A stretch of DNA of 5,666 nucleotides from contig JAFAEL010000124.1 in assembly GCA_023423995.1 (NCBI GenBank), positions 1 to 5,666 on the forward strand. The letters run 5' to 3'. This DNA is from Pseudomonadota bacterium (GTDB lineage Bacteria; Pseudomonadota; Alphaproteobacteria; Rhizobiales; Beijerinckiaceae). Shown one piece after another: positions 1 to 5,666 of this stretch. The translations under genes were made by a program, and so were the position numbers. The notes under the pieces are model-generated. The model was not told where the DNA came from, did no database searches, and saw nothing but the letters and a program-made list of their open reading frames with translations. The stretch's first letter is position 1, and every line of letters begins with the position of its first letter.

Positions 1-720
1 GAGGAGGAGCGTGTCGGACGTCGAGGTGTCGCCGTCGATGGTGACGCAGTTGAAGCTCGTCTCGGTCCCCTTCGCCAGCAGATCCTGGAGCACCGGTGCG
101 GCGATCGCCGCATCCGTGAACACGAAGGAGAGCATCGTGGCCATGTCGGGCGCGATCATGCCGGCGCCCTTGGCCATGCCGTTGATCGTGACCTCGGCAT
201 CGCCGAGCCGGACGCGCCGGGTCGCGACCTTCGGGAAGGTGTCGGTCGTCATGATGGCGCGGGCCGAATCCACCCAGGCGTCCGGGCTGACGCGCCCGGC
301 GCAATCGGCCAGGACGCCGCGAAACTTCGTGGCGTCGAGCGGCTCGCCGATGACGCCGGTCGAGGCCAGGAAGACCTCTTCCGGCCGGCAGCCGGCCGCC
401 TCGGCGGCGATCTCGGCCGTGAGCCGGACGGCGTCGCGGCCCTTCAGGCCCGTGAAGGCGTTGGCGTTGCCGGAATTCACCACGACGGCGCGGGCCGTCC
501 CGCCCGCCAGGTTCTCGCGGCACCAATCGACGGGGGCCGAGGGGCAGCGCGAGCGCGTGAACACGCCCGCCACCTGCGTGCCCTCATCCAGGGCGACATA
601 GAGGACATCCGTGCGGCCCTTGTATCGGATCCCGGCCTCGGCGGTCGCGAGTCGCACGCCGGGGATGGCCGGCATGTCGGGATAGCTCTGCGGCGCAAGC
701 GGCGAGACGGCGTGGGACAC
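1..720 (-). CDS. argJ: ArgJ, bifunctional glutamate N-acetyltransferase / amino-acid acetyltransferase (5' part, truncated by window edge)
   Basis: ArgJ moves the acetyl group from N-acetylornithine to glutamate in the cyclic arginine pathway, and in many bacteria also makes N-acetylglutamate from acetyl-CoA; it is cytosolic. The visible 240 residues, reading from 720 down to base 1 with no stop, carry the family's landmarks: [10 protein letters not shown] at 82-91, STGVIG at 120-125 (oxyanion-hole region), [14 protein letters not shown] at 184-197, and [14 protein letters not shown] at 224-237. Family knowledge places self-cleavage between Ala194 and Thr195, with Thr195 as the new N-terminal nucleophile. 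About 170 C-terminal residues lie outside the window. The GTG start at 720 is chosen because GAGGG (728-732) sits 7 bases upstream and the protein then begins at the usual distance from the PAIPGVR motif (17-23). An in-frame GTG further upstream is possible but adds no family sequence. recX lies upstream in the same direction. Confidence 0.96.
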   Translation of the reverse strand, partial: MSHAVSPLAPQSYPDMPAIPGVRLATAEAGIRYKGRTDVLYVALDEGTQVAGVFTRSRCPSAPVDWCRENLAGGTARAVVVNSGNANAFTGLKGRDAVRLTAEIAAEAAGCRPEEVFLASTGVIGEPLDATKFRGVLADCAGRVSPDAWVDSARAIMTTDTFPKVATRRVRLGDAEVTINGMAKGAGMIAPDMATMLSFVFTDAAIAAPVLQDLLAKGTETSFNCVTIDGDTSTSDTLLL

Positions 721-737
721 GGGGGCACCCTCATCAT

Positions 738-755
738 GGCCGGGTCGTCCCGGCC
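738..755 (-). other. Leader hairpin just upstream of the argJ ribosome binding site
   Basis: A perfect 7-bp stem (GGCCGGG / CCCGGCC) closes a 4-base loop. It ends only 5 bases before the GAGGG ribosome binding site of argJ. No U-run follows on the minus strand, so it is not a standard intrinsic terminator. It could mark the 3' end of a recX transcript or influence argJ translation. The stem is seen directly; any role is inference. Confidence 0.4.
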
Positions 756-809
756 TCACATGGTGGCGGGGCGCCTCTCACATCCGGGCCGCCGCCACAA
801 GCCCGCTCC

Positions 810-826
810 ATCCGGGCCGGCCGGAT
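810..826 (-). terminator. Weak hairpin overlapping the recX stop codon
   Basis: ATCCGG and CCGGAT (810-815 and 821-826) pair around a 5-base loop that includes the last base of the recX stop codon. The stem is GC-rich but no T-run follows it in the recX direction, so termination here would be weak or factor-dependent. In 70% GC sequence such stems also occur by chance. Confidence 0.25.
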
Positions 827-1341
827 CAGTCCGCCTCACCCTCCAGGGCGGCACGCGCGACCGCATAGGGGAACCCGGCCCGGCACAGGGACGCGAGGTC
901 CTTTTCGCGCGCGTCCGCGGCGGGCCTCGTCCGCCACGGACCGAGGCGCTTGCGCTGGGCGTAGCGGCGGGCAAGCGCGAGTTCGTCCGGCTCCTCCTCG
1001 GCCAGCGCCGCCTCGGCGTGCTCCTCGCTCACGCCCTTGGCCCGCAGCTTCTGCCGGATGAAGCGCGTCGAGGTCCCGCGGCGGGTGAGCGAACTGACCT
1101 TGGCTTCCGCGAAGCTCCGGTCGTCGATGAACCCGCCTTCCACCAGCTTCTCCACGACGGCGGAGATCAGGTCGGCGATGTCCTCCGTTACCGGCACCTC
1201 GGGACCGAGCCGCCGACGGGCCTTGTTGGCCAGGATCCGGCGCAGGTTCTCCGACGAGGAGGCGTAGCGCTCCAGGTAATGGAGGGCCGCGCGTTCGAGA
1301 TAGGCGCGCGTGACGGGGCGCGGGCGGTTGTCGTCTCGCAT
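826..1341 (-). CDS. recX: RecX family regulatory protein
   Basis: RecX binds RecA and RecA filaments and tunes recombination and SOS activity in the cytosol. The 171-residue product fits the family's usual size. It shows the tandem three-helix repeat pattern: a first unit around 18-41 (ALHYLERYASSSENLRRIL), the diagnostic GGFIDDRSFAEAKV at 69-82 followed by RRGTSTRFIRQKLRAKGV to 104, and a last unit containing LARRYAQRKRLGP and REKDLASLCRAGFPYAVARAAL near the C terminus. The basic linker RRRLGPEVPVTED at 42-54, between the first and second units, resembles alphaproteobacterial members. ATG 1341 is the first start after an in-frame TGA; no strong ribosome binding site precedes it. recA is not adjacent; argJ lies downstream in the same direction and hutF is divergent. 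Family assignment is firm; function in this organism follows from family knowledge. Confidence 0.93.
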   Translation of the reverse strand: MRDDNRPRPVTRAYLERAALHYLERYASSSENLRRILANKARRRLGPEVPVTEDIADLISAVVEKLVEGGFIDDRSFAEAKVSSLTRRGTSTRFIRQKLRAKGVSEEHAEAALAEEEPDELALARRYAQRKRLGPWRTRPAADAREKDLASLCRAGFPYAVARAALEGEAD

Positions 1342-1437
1342 GGCGGCGGGGGCTCATAGCATGCGCCGGACGGGAGCCCAGCCTGCCGGATGGCTCCGCC
1401 TTGCGAAGGCCGCAGCGCCGGGCCTAAGTCGTGGACC
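1342..1437. promoter_or_regulatory. Divergent recX / hutF intergenic region
   Basis: These 96 bases must hold the promoters of both genes if neither is read from further away. An inverted repeat GGGCTC / GAGCCC (1350-1355 and 1374-1379) encloses 18 bases containing the palindrome GCATGC. No convincing -35/-10 pair is visible: TTGCGA at 1401 is followed only by a poor -10 (CTAAGT, 1424). Neither flanking start codon has a good Shine-Dalgarno sequence. Promoter content is inferred from the arrangement alone. Confidence 0.35.
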
Positions 1438-2802
1438 ATGCCCGCCTTCCTGCTCGACCACGCCTTCCTGCCCTCGGGCTTCGCCCGCGACGTGCGCGTC
1501 GAGGTGGAGGACGGTCTCGTCACGGCGGTTCAGCCCGGCCAGCCCGCCGGTGGGGCGGAACGCCTTGCCGGCATCGCGCTCCCGGGCATGCCGAACCTCC
1601 ACAGCCACGCCTTCCAGCGCGGGATGGCGGGGCTCGCCGAGCGGCGGGGACCTGCGAACGACACGTTCTGGACCTGGCGCGAGGTGATGTACCGGTTCCT
1701 CGGCCGGCTCTCGCCGGAGGATGTCGAGGCCATCGCGGCCTTCGCCTATGCCGAGATGCTGGAGGGCGGCTACACGCTCGTCGGCGAGTTCCACTACCTC
1801 CACCACGATCCGGCCGGGCAGCCTTATTCCGACATCGCCGAGCTGTCGGGCCGCATCGCGGCGGCGGCGAGCGAGACCGGGATCGGCCTCACCCTCCTGC
1901 CCTGCTTCTATGCCCAGGGCGGCTTCGGCGGTCGCCCGCCCGTCGAAGGGCAGCGCCGCTTCATCAACGATCTCGATTCCTTCGCCCGCCTGCTGGAGGG
2001 CGCTCGCCGCCACCTCGGGCGGGTGCCGGGCGCCCGCATGGGCGTGGCGCCGCATTCGCTGCGCGCCGTCACCCCGGAGGCCTTGGAGGCCGTGGCCGAC
2101 CTCGTGCCCGAAGGCCCGATCCACATCCACGCGGCCGAGCAATGGCTCGAGGTCGAGGATTGCGTCGCCTGGTCGGGACGGCGCCCGGTCGAGTGGCTGC
2201 TGGAGAATGCCGGGCTCGACGAGCGCTGGTGCCTGATCCACGCGACCCACATGACGGCGGACGAGACGGCGCGGCTTGCCGAATCCGGTGCCGCGGCGGG
2301 TCTCTGCCCGCTGACGGAGGCGTCGCTCGGCGACGGCACCTTCGAGGGGCCGCGCTTCCTCCGGAGCGGCGGCGCCTTCGGCATCGGAACCGATTCGAAC
2401 ATCCAGATCGACGCCGCCGCGGAACTGCGCCAGCTCGAATACAGCCAGCGCCTCGCCCACCGCGGCCGCAACCTGATGACGCTGGACGAGGGCGAATCCA
2501 CCGGCCGCCGCCTGTTCACCTCCGCCCTCGCGGGCGGCGCGCAGGCGATGGCGCAGCCGATGGGCGCGATCGCGCCGGGGCAGCGGGCGGATTTCGTCGT
2601 GCTCGACGCGGGGCATCCGGCGCTCGCCGCCGCGGGCCCGGAGAGCTGGCTCGATTGCTGGATCTTCTGCGCCGGCCAAAGCCTCGTGAAGGACGTGGTG
2701 GCGGGCGGCCGGCATGTCGTGACGAACGGCCGCCACCACCGCCGCGAGGAGATCGCCGCATGCTACCGCGCGAGCCTCGCGCGGGTCGTCGGAGAGACCT
2801 GA
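1438..2802 (+). CDS. hutF: Formimidoylglutamate deiminase (HutF)
   Basis: HutF hydrolyses N-formimino-L-glutamate to N-formyl-L-glutamate and ammonia, the fourth step of the five-step histidine degradation route; HutG then releases formate and glutamate. The 454-residue protein is full length for this amidohydrolase-superfamily enzyme. Visible landmarks are LPGMPNLHSHAFQR at 48-61 with metal ligands His55 and His57, FWTWREVMYRF at 77-87, GYTLVGEFHYLHH at 111-123, APHSLR at 204-209, IHIHAAEQ with His231 and Glu234, LIHATH with His268, and GIGTDSN with catalytic/metal Asp319. The start at 1438 is preferred over an in-frame ATG at 1390, because the extra 16 residues look unlike protein of this family and the barrel's leading strand begins at residue 3. 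No clear ribosome binding site precedes either start. No other hut gene lies in the window, so it may act with genes elsewhere. Confidence 0.95.
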   Translation: MPAFLLDHAFLPSGFARDVRVEVEDGLVTAVQPGQPAGGAERLAGIALPGMPNLHSHAFQRGMAGLAERRGPANDTFWTWREVMYRFLGRLSPEDVEAIAAFAYAEMLEGGYTLVGEFHYLHHDPAGQPYSDIAELSGRIAAAASETGIGLTLLPCFYAQGGFGGRPPVEGQRRFINDLDSFARLLEGARRHLGRVPGARMGVAPHSLRAVTPEALEAVADLVPEGPIHIHAAEQWLEVEDCVAWSGRRPVEWLLENAGLDERWCLIHATHMTADETARLAESGAAAGLCPLTEASLGDGTFEGPRFLRSGGAFGIGTDSNIQIDAAAELRQLEYSQRLAHRGRNLMTLDEGESTGRRLFTSALAGGAQAMAQPMGAIAPGQRADFVVLDAGHPALAAAGPESWLDCWIFCAGQSLVKDVVAGGRHVVTNGRHHRREEIAACYRASLARVVGET

Positions 2803-2937
2803 GGCGGCTCGCGTCCCCCTCTCCCGCGAACGGAGAAGCGCTCGCGGCGAGCCTGTCATCCACCCACGCGCCGTCCGTCCCCGGCCCGGGGTCTGGTCCA
2901 GCGGTGGTTCAAAGAGCGGTCCTGATCCTGTGAGGGA

Positions 2938-3015
2938 GCGGGATGCCGGTTCACCGGCCTTCGATTTGTAGAGCGCTATGTCGGGTGGGTGCTCAGGTCC
3001 CTCCCGGCATCCCGC
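2938..3015. repeat. 12-bp perfect inverted repeat with nested competing hairpin
   Basis: GCGGGATGCCGG at 2938-2949 is the exact reverse complement of CCGGCATCCCGC at 3004-3015, with 54 bases between the arms. The last part of the left arm also pairs locally: GCCGGT (2945-2950) with ACCGGC (2953-2958). The two folds are mutually exclusive. It could be a repeat-element end pair, a transcript-end structure or a switch-like leader; the sequence alone does not decide. Confidence 0.6.
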
Positions 3016-3162
3016 GACGGTCTTTTCGGCCCCATGGGCACACGCCCGGTCAGCCGCCCGGGCGCCACGGTTTCCGGAACCGCGACCTCGGGACCCGCCC
3101 TCCCCCTCCGACAACGGTGCCCGGTGTCGACCGCCGTTCCCTCGCCGGAGACGAGTGCTAGG

Positions 3163-3192
3163 ACGATAAGCATAATAGGAATAGATTGTCAA
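3163..3192 (-). promoter_or_regulatory. Candidate minus-strand sigma-70-type promoter in an AT-rich island
   Basis: On the minus strand a perfect -35 hexamer TTGACA (3192 to 3187) is followed after 18 bases by TATCGT (3168 to 3163; 4 of 6 matches to TATAAT). The island at about 3160-3192 is strikingly AT-rich for this window, and the plus strand there also contains CATAAT (3171-3176), which could serve as a -10 toward the downstream MBL gene although no good -35 pairs with it. No recognisable gene lies downstream on the minus strand. A frame starting at ATG 3173 would begin upstream of the predicted transcript start. Confidence 0.4.
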
Positions 3193-3225
3193 GCGACCTG
3201 CCCAGCGCCCACCCACCACCTTCCT

Positions 3226-3284
3226 CATCCTGGGAAGGACGTCGTGGCCGGACGCAGCGCGTCGTCTGGCTTCGCCCCAGGATG
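3226..3284. repeat. 9-bp perfect inverted repeat in the leader of the first MBL gene
   Basis: CATCCTGGG (3226-3234) is the reverse complement of CCCAGGATG (3276-3284), with 41 bases between the arms. It lies 95 bases before the MBL start codon. It vaguely recalls the 'tcatcctg...caggatga' intergenic hairpins common in rhizobial-type genomes; that resemblance is from memory and not verified. Confidence 0.45.
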
Positions 3285-3378
3285 TCGATTCGGCAGATCG
3301 CCGGCGGAGGGTGTAGCGTGCTCCGGCGCGGCCGCTACCCGAGTAGCGCGCCAGATCGGACGGCTGGAGGAACATCCG

Positions 3379-4362
3379 ATGTCGCCGGCTCGATTTGGGT
3401 GGACCCGGAGGCGAACCCTCTCCGCGCTTGCGATCGGCGGGGCAGTCGGCTTCGGCCCGGGAGAGGCTAGCGCCGCCGCACCCATGCTCGGACCGTCTCG
3501 TCCGCGACACTACCGTTTTACGCTAGGCCGCTTCGAGGTCACGATGCTCCTCGATGCCGAGGCCGCCATCGACGGACCCTGGCCGGTGATCGGCAGCAAC
3601 TCATCGCAGGCCGAAGTGGATCGGCTCATGCGCGACAACCTCCTGCCCACGGACAAGTACCAGCCGGGCTTCACCCCGATGGTGGTCAACACGGGAGAGC
3701 AACTGATCCTGTTCGACACCGGGAACGGGGCGAAGGGCTTCGTGCCGCGGCCCTATGGCGGCTGGCTCGTCGACGTGCTCGCGCCTGCCGGCTTTACGCC
3801 CGAGACGATCGACCTCGTCGTCCTGTCGCATGGGCACCCCGACCACATCGGCGGCCTGTTCGAGAATGGGCGCAGCCTCTTCCCGAACGCGCGCTATGCC
3901 ATCGGCCAGGTCGAGTACGATTTCTGGTCGCGCCCGAGCGGCCATTCCGGCGCGCTGGAAGGCTTCGCGGCCCTGTTCCGCGACTATGTCGTGCCTCTTG
4001 CCGACCGGACCAGCTTCCTCAAGCCGGGCCAGGAGGTGGCGCCGGGCATCAGGGCGATGGAGGCGTACGGGCACACGCCGGGCCACCTGTGCTTTCACCT
4101 CGAGAGCGAGGGAAAGCGGCTCTTCTTCCTGGCCGATTGCTGCCACCATCACGTCGCCTCGCTGGCCCGGCCAGACTGGCACACCGTCTTCGACACCGAT
4201 CCCGGCCAGGGCGCGGCGACGCGGGCCAGGGTGTTCGACATGCTGGCGACGGAGCGGATCCCCGTGAGCGCCTTCCACATGCCCTTCCCGTCGCTCGGCT
4301 TCGTGGAGCGCCAGGGCAGCGGCTACCGGTGGGTGCAGCACTCCTACCAGCTCACCCTGTAA
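3379..4362 (+). CDS. Tat-exported MBL-fold metallo-hydrolase, methyl parathion hydrolase / lactonase-like
   Basis: This 327-residue hydrolase should use a two-metal centre to open an ester, lactone or phosphoester bond; the substrate is unknown. Residues 1-34 look like a Tat signal: TRRR at 9-12, a hydrophobic stretch at 14-25, and an A-S-A cleavage motif at 30-32, so the folded enzyme probably acts in the periplasm. All metal ligands are present: HGHPDH with His151, His153, Asp155 and His156; GHTPGH with His236; LADCC with Asp253; and FHMPFP with His300. Ligand spacing, Trp183 in EYDFW, and the ending GSGYRWVQHSYQL match methyl parathion hydrolase (from memory, ligands 147/149/151/152/234/255/302), a branch thought to derive from lactonases. 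The ATG at 3379 is fixed by GGAGG (3366-3370), 8 bases upstream; the open frame runs back further, but without signal-like sequence. GC of sampled lines is about 69%, like the host. Confidence 0.9.
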   Translation: MSPARFGWTRRRTLSALAIGGAVGFGPGEASAAAPMLGPSRPRHYRFTLGRFEVTMLLDAEAAIDGPWPVIGSNSSQAEVDRLMRDNLLPTDKYQPGFTPMVVNTGEQLILFDTGNGAKGFVPRPYGGWLVDVLAPAGFTPETIDLVVLSHGHPDHIGGLFENGRSLFPNARYAIGQVEYDFWSRPSGHSGALEGFAALFRDYVVPLADRTSFLKPGQEVAPGIRAMEAYGHTPGHLCFHLESEGKRLFFLADCCHHHVASLARPDWHTVFDTDPGQGAATRARVFDMLATERIPVSAFHMPFPSLGFVERQGSGYRWVQHSYQLTL

Positions 4363-4680
4363 GGGCGACCGGGTCGGCAAGCCGCGCTCTTCGGTGGGTT
4401 CGCCAAGGCGATGTGAACGCACCGAGGCGACGGCTGCCGGTCGAGACTGCAGCGGGATCTCCGCCCAAACCGCTGCGGCACCGGACTTCTCTCAGGTGCC
4501 GCAGAGCGCCTGGAACGCCATCATCGCAATACGAGGTCGATCGTCATCCATTTCAGGTTTCGATCCCGTCGGCGCTCGCAATCGAGGTCTCGATGTCCAC
4601 GGCTCTCGGCACCGCGCTTCCAGCGGCCGAGCCCCAATGCTCGGAGCGCGGCCCGACAAGCTCCACTGAAGGGAATTCAC
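4363..4680. other. Spacer between the two MBL genes
   Basis: These 318 bases separate two co-directional genes. Overlapping open frames exist on both strands, but none has recognisable motifs, and the plus frame from about 4394 reads as low-complexity, serine/arginine-rich translation typical of non-coding GC-rich DNA. No strong terminator follows the first MBL stop (TAA 4360-4362). The length suggests that the second gene has its own promoter, though no clear -35/-10 pair was found. A small palindrome at 4581-4594 and the ribosome binding site GAAGGG (4668-4673) are the only defined elements. Confidence 0.5.
4581..4594. promoter_or_regulatory. Possible operator palindrome upstream of the second MBL gene
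   Basis: ATCGAG-GT-CTCGAT is a perfect 6-bp inverted repeat with a 2-base spacer, centred 93 bases before the GTG start. It has the size of a dimeric repressor half-site pair. No regulator gene is nearby, and one palindrome of this size can occur by chance. Confidence 0.25.
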
Positions 4681-5526
4681 GTGGCCAAGCTGAACTGGAA
4701 GATACTGACGAAAAGGCGTGGCAGTTCAACCCAGGGCCTTCCACCCGGCAAGGAGGAACTCGCATGGGTCAACAACACCGTCACGCTGATAACCGGAGAC
4801 ACTGACGCGGTTCTGGTCGACACGTTTCTGCCCGCCGAGCAATCGAAGGCTCTCGTCGAGTGGGTCGCGGAAAGCGGCAAGGATCTCAAGACGATTTACG
4901 TGACCCACGCTCATGGCGATCATTACTTCGGCTTGGCCCTTCTGCTGGAGCGGTTCCCGGCTGCGAAGGCAATCGCCGCGGGCCCGGTTGCAGAGGCGAT
5001 CCAGCAACAAATAGATCCGGCGTTCATCAAGTCCTTCTGGGAGCCCCGCTTTCCGGGCCAACTCCCGAAGTCTTTCGCTGCGCCGCGGGCTGCCGAGAGA
5101 AATACATTCGAGCTGGAAGGCGAGGAACTCAGGATAGTTCCCCTCGGCCACACCGATACGTCAAACACCACCGCATTGCACATACCGTCTATCGACCTGG
5201 TGATATCCGGCGATGCCGTCTACAACGAAACGCATCTTTATCTTGCGGAATGCGACGCGGCCGCTCGATCGGAATGGCTGCACGCGCTCGACATCATCGA
5301 AGCGTTGGGGCCCGAGGCGGTCGTCGCAGGGCACTCCGTCACGGACCCGGACAATTCTCCCCGCCACATCGACGCCACGCGACGTTACATAAACGATTTC
5401 AACTCCGTGTTGGCTCTATCCTCGAACCATCTCGATTTATACGAGCGGATGCTTGCGCTCTATCCGGACCGTGTGAATCCGGGCTCTCTGTGGGCAGCGG
5501 CGAAAGCCGCGAAGCCTGGCGCCTGA
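4681..5526 (+). CDS. Cytosolic MBL-fold metallo-hydrolase, subfamily unassigned
   Basis: A 281-residue metallo-beta-lactamase-fold hydrolase with a complete two-metal site: THAHGDH with His76, His78, Asp80 and His81; GHTDTSNT with His157; ISGDAVYN with Asp178; and VAGHSVTD with His218. There is no signal peptide or membrane segment, so it should be cytosolic. Residues 37-47 (ITGDTDAVLVD) form the usual strand before the HxHxDH motif. The C-terminal helical stretch with NSPRHIDATRRYINDF (about 226-241) is seen in a broad group of uncharacterised MBL hydrolases; its substrate cannot be read from sequence. The GTG start is supported by GAAGGG (4668-4673), 7 bases upstream. It shares only the fold motifs with the upstream MBL gene, so it is not a recent duplicate. 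Hand-counted GC over 4681-5520 is about 60%, with codons such as ATA and TTA, unlike the neighbours, which suggests separate acquisition. Confidence 0.9.
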   Translation: MAKLNWKILTKRRGSSTQGLPPGKEELAWVNNTVTLITGDTDAVLVDTFLPAEQSKALVEWVAESGKDLKTIYVTHAHGDHYFGLALLLERFPAAKAIAAGPVAEAIQQQIDPAFIKSFWEPRFPGQLPKSFAAPRAAERNTFELEGEELRIVPLGHTDTSNTTALHIPSIDLVISGDAVYNETHLYLAECDAAARSEWLHALDIIEALGPEAVVAGHSVTDPDNSPRHIDATRRYINDFNSVLALSSNHLDLYERMLALYPDRVNPGSLWAAAKAAKPGA

Positions 5527-5535
5527 TTGTCAGGC
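5521..5535 (+). terminator. Short hairpin overlapping the stop of the second MBL gene
   Basis: GCCTGA and TCAGGC (5521-5526 and 5530-5535) pair around TTG, and the first arm includes the TGA stop. No T-run follows, so at best this is a weak or factor-dependent terminator. Confidence 0.3.
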
Positions 5536-5666
5536 CGACACTTGTCCGTGGAACCCACTCCAGGACCCGAGCCGCGTCCTCGGTCGTCTCCGGTTTGCCA
5601 TCGGGGCTCCGGCGATGCCGGCCCGGTTCAGCCGCTCCGCGGCACCCGGCCTTCCAGCGGGTATTG
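5536..5666. other. Right-edge sequence without an assignable gene
   Basis: GC content rises again after the second MBL gene. Several frames stay open to the window edge on both strands. One minus-strand frame ending near 5540 reads RPGAAERLNRAGIAGAPMA and could be the tail of a gene entering from the right, but the rest is arginine-rich and I recognise no family. Confidence 0.3.

Larger units (their letters stand above)
2803..3378. other. Gene-poor spacer between hutF and the first MBL hydrolase
   Basis: I find no supportable protein gene in these 576 bases on either strand. Short open frames are present, but none has a recognisable motif together with a ribosome binding site. Just after hutF, CTCC/GGAG (2821-2835) and GCTCGC-G-GCGAGC (2840-2852) are candidate weak hairpins for the end of the hutF transcript, without T-runs. 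The remainder carries the inverted repeats and the AT-rich promoter-like island listed separately. The stretch looks like a junction or relic rather than a normal short operon spacer. Confidence 0.6.

Noticed and set aside
11..601. Plus-strand frame opposite argJ
   Set aside because: The minus strand gives an unmistakable ArgJ with all signature motifs, so this frame is its antisense shadow.
2898..2930. tRNA-like GGTTCAA segment
   Set aside because: No acceptor, anticodon or D-arm pairing can be built around it.
1431..2933. A 500-codon plus-strand frame overlapping hutF
   Set aside because: It is a frame-shadow of hutF, extremely arginine/proline-rich and lacking any family motif.
2976..3173. 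A 65-codon minus-strand frame starting MLIVLALVSG
   Set aside because: Its start lies upstream of the predicted transcript start of the only promoter candidate, it has no ribosome binding site, and it turns into arginine/proline-rich sequence.
2989..3378. N-terminal extension of the first MBL gene to an upstream start
   Set aside because: The 130 extra residues look non-coding, while ATG 3379 has a strong GGAGG and begins a Tat signal peptide.
1354..3510. A 718-codon open frame on the minus strand opposite hutF and the following spacer
   Set aside because: It is antisense to a clearly real hutF. Its translation is arginine/alanine-rich without motifs, and long stop-free antisense frames are expected at about 73% GC.
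3601..4422. A 273-codon minus-strand frame opposite the first MBL gene
   Set aside because: It is the antisense shadow of a gene with a full set of MBL metal ligands; its translation has no motifs of its own.
5527..5666. Possible transposase or insertion-sequence end at the right edge
   Set aside because: One minus frame contains GKPETTEDAARVLEWVP, which looks protein-like. However, there is too little sequence, no terminal repeat is visible, and I cannot assign a family.

Overview
The window looks like chromosome of a high-GC alphaproteobacterium. A Methylobacterium/Methylorubrum-type host is my best guess, based on overall base composition, protein sequence style and the RecX/ArgJ/HutF variants; this is inference, not a database result. 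Five protein genes can be supported. Two are on the minus strand on the left, and three are on the plus strand in the middle and right.

Left block (1-1341, minus strand): recX, a RecA modulator, followed after 105 bases by the first 240 codons of argJ (arginine biosynthesis), which runs off the left edge. The recX-argJ spacer holds two short GC hairpins. A compact 96-base divergent spacer separates recX from hutF.

Middle (1438-2802, plus strand): hutF, formimidoylglutamate deiminase of the five-step histidine degradation route, with a full set of amidohydrolase metal ligands. No other hut gene is in view.

Right block (2803-5666): an accessory-looking region. A gene-poor stretch of 576 bases contains a 12-bp perfect inverted repeat with a nested competing hairpin, an AT-rich island carrying a consensus TTGACA on the minus strand, and a second 9-bp inverted repeat. 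It is followed by two unrelated metallo-beta-lactamase (MBL) fold hydrolases in the same direction, 318 bases apart. The first (3379-4362) has a Tat-type signal peptide and resembles methyl parathion hydrolase and its lactonase relatives, so it probably acts in the periplasm. The second (4681-5526) has no signal peptide, starts with GTG and is about 60% GC, against about 69-73% in sampled neighbours, so it may be acquired. Both keep every residue of the dinuclear metal site.

The housekeeping genes are ordinary. The points worth a second look are the paired MBL hydrolases (one exported, one cytosolic) and the structured, promoter-bearing gap before them. I see no CRISPR array, tRNA, rRNA or intact insertion sequence, and no clear evidence for a wholly new system.
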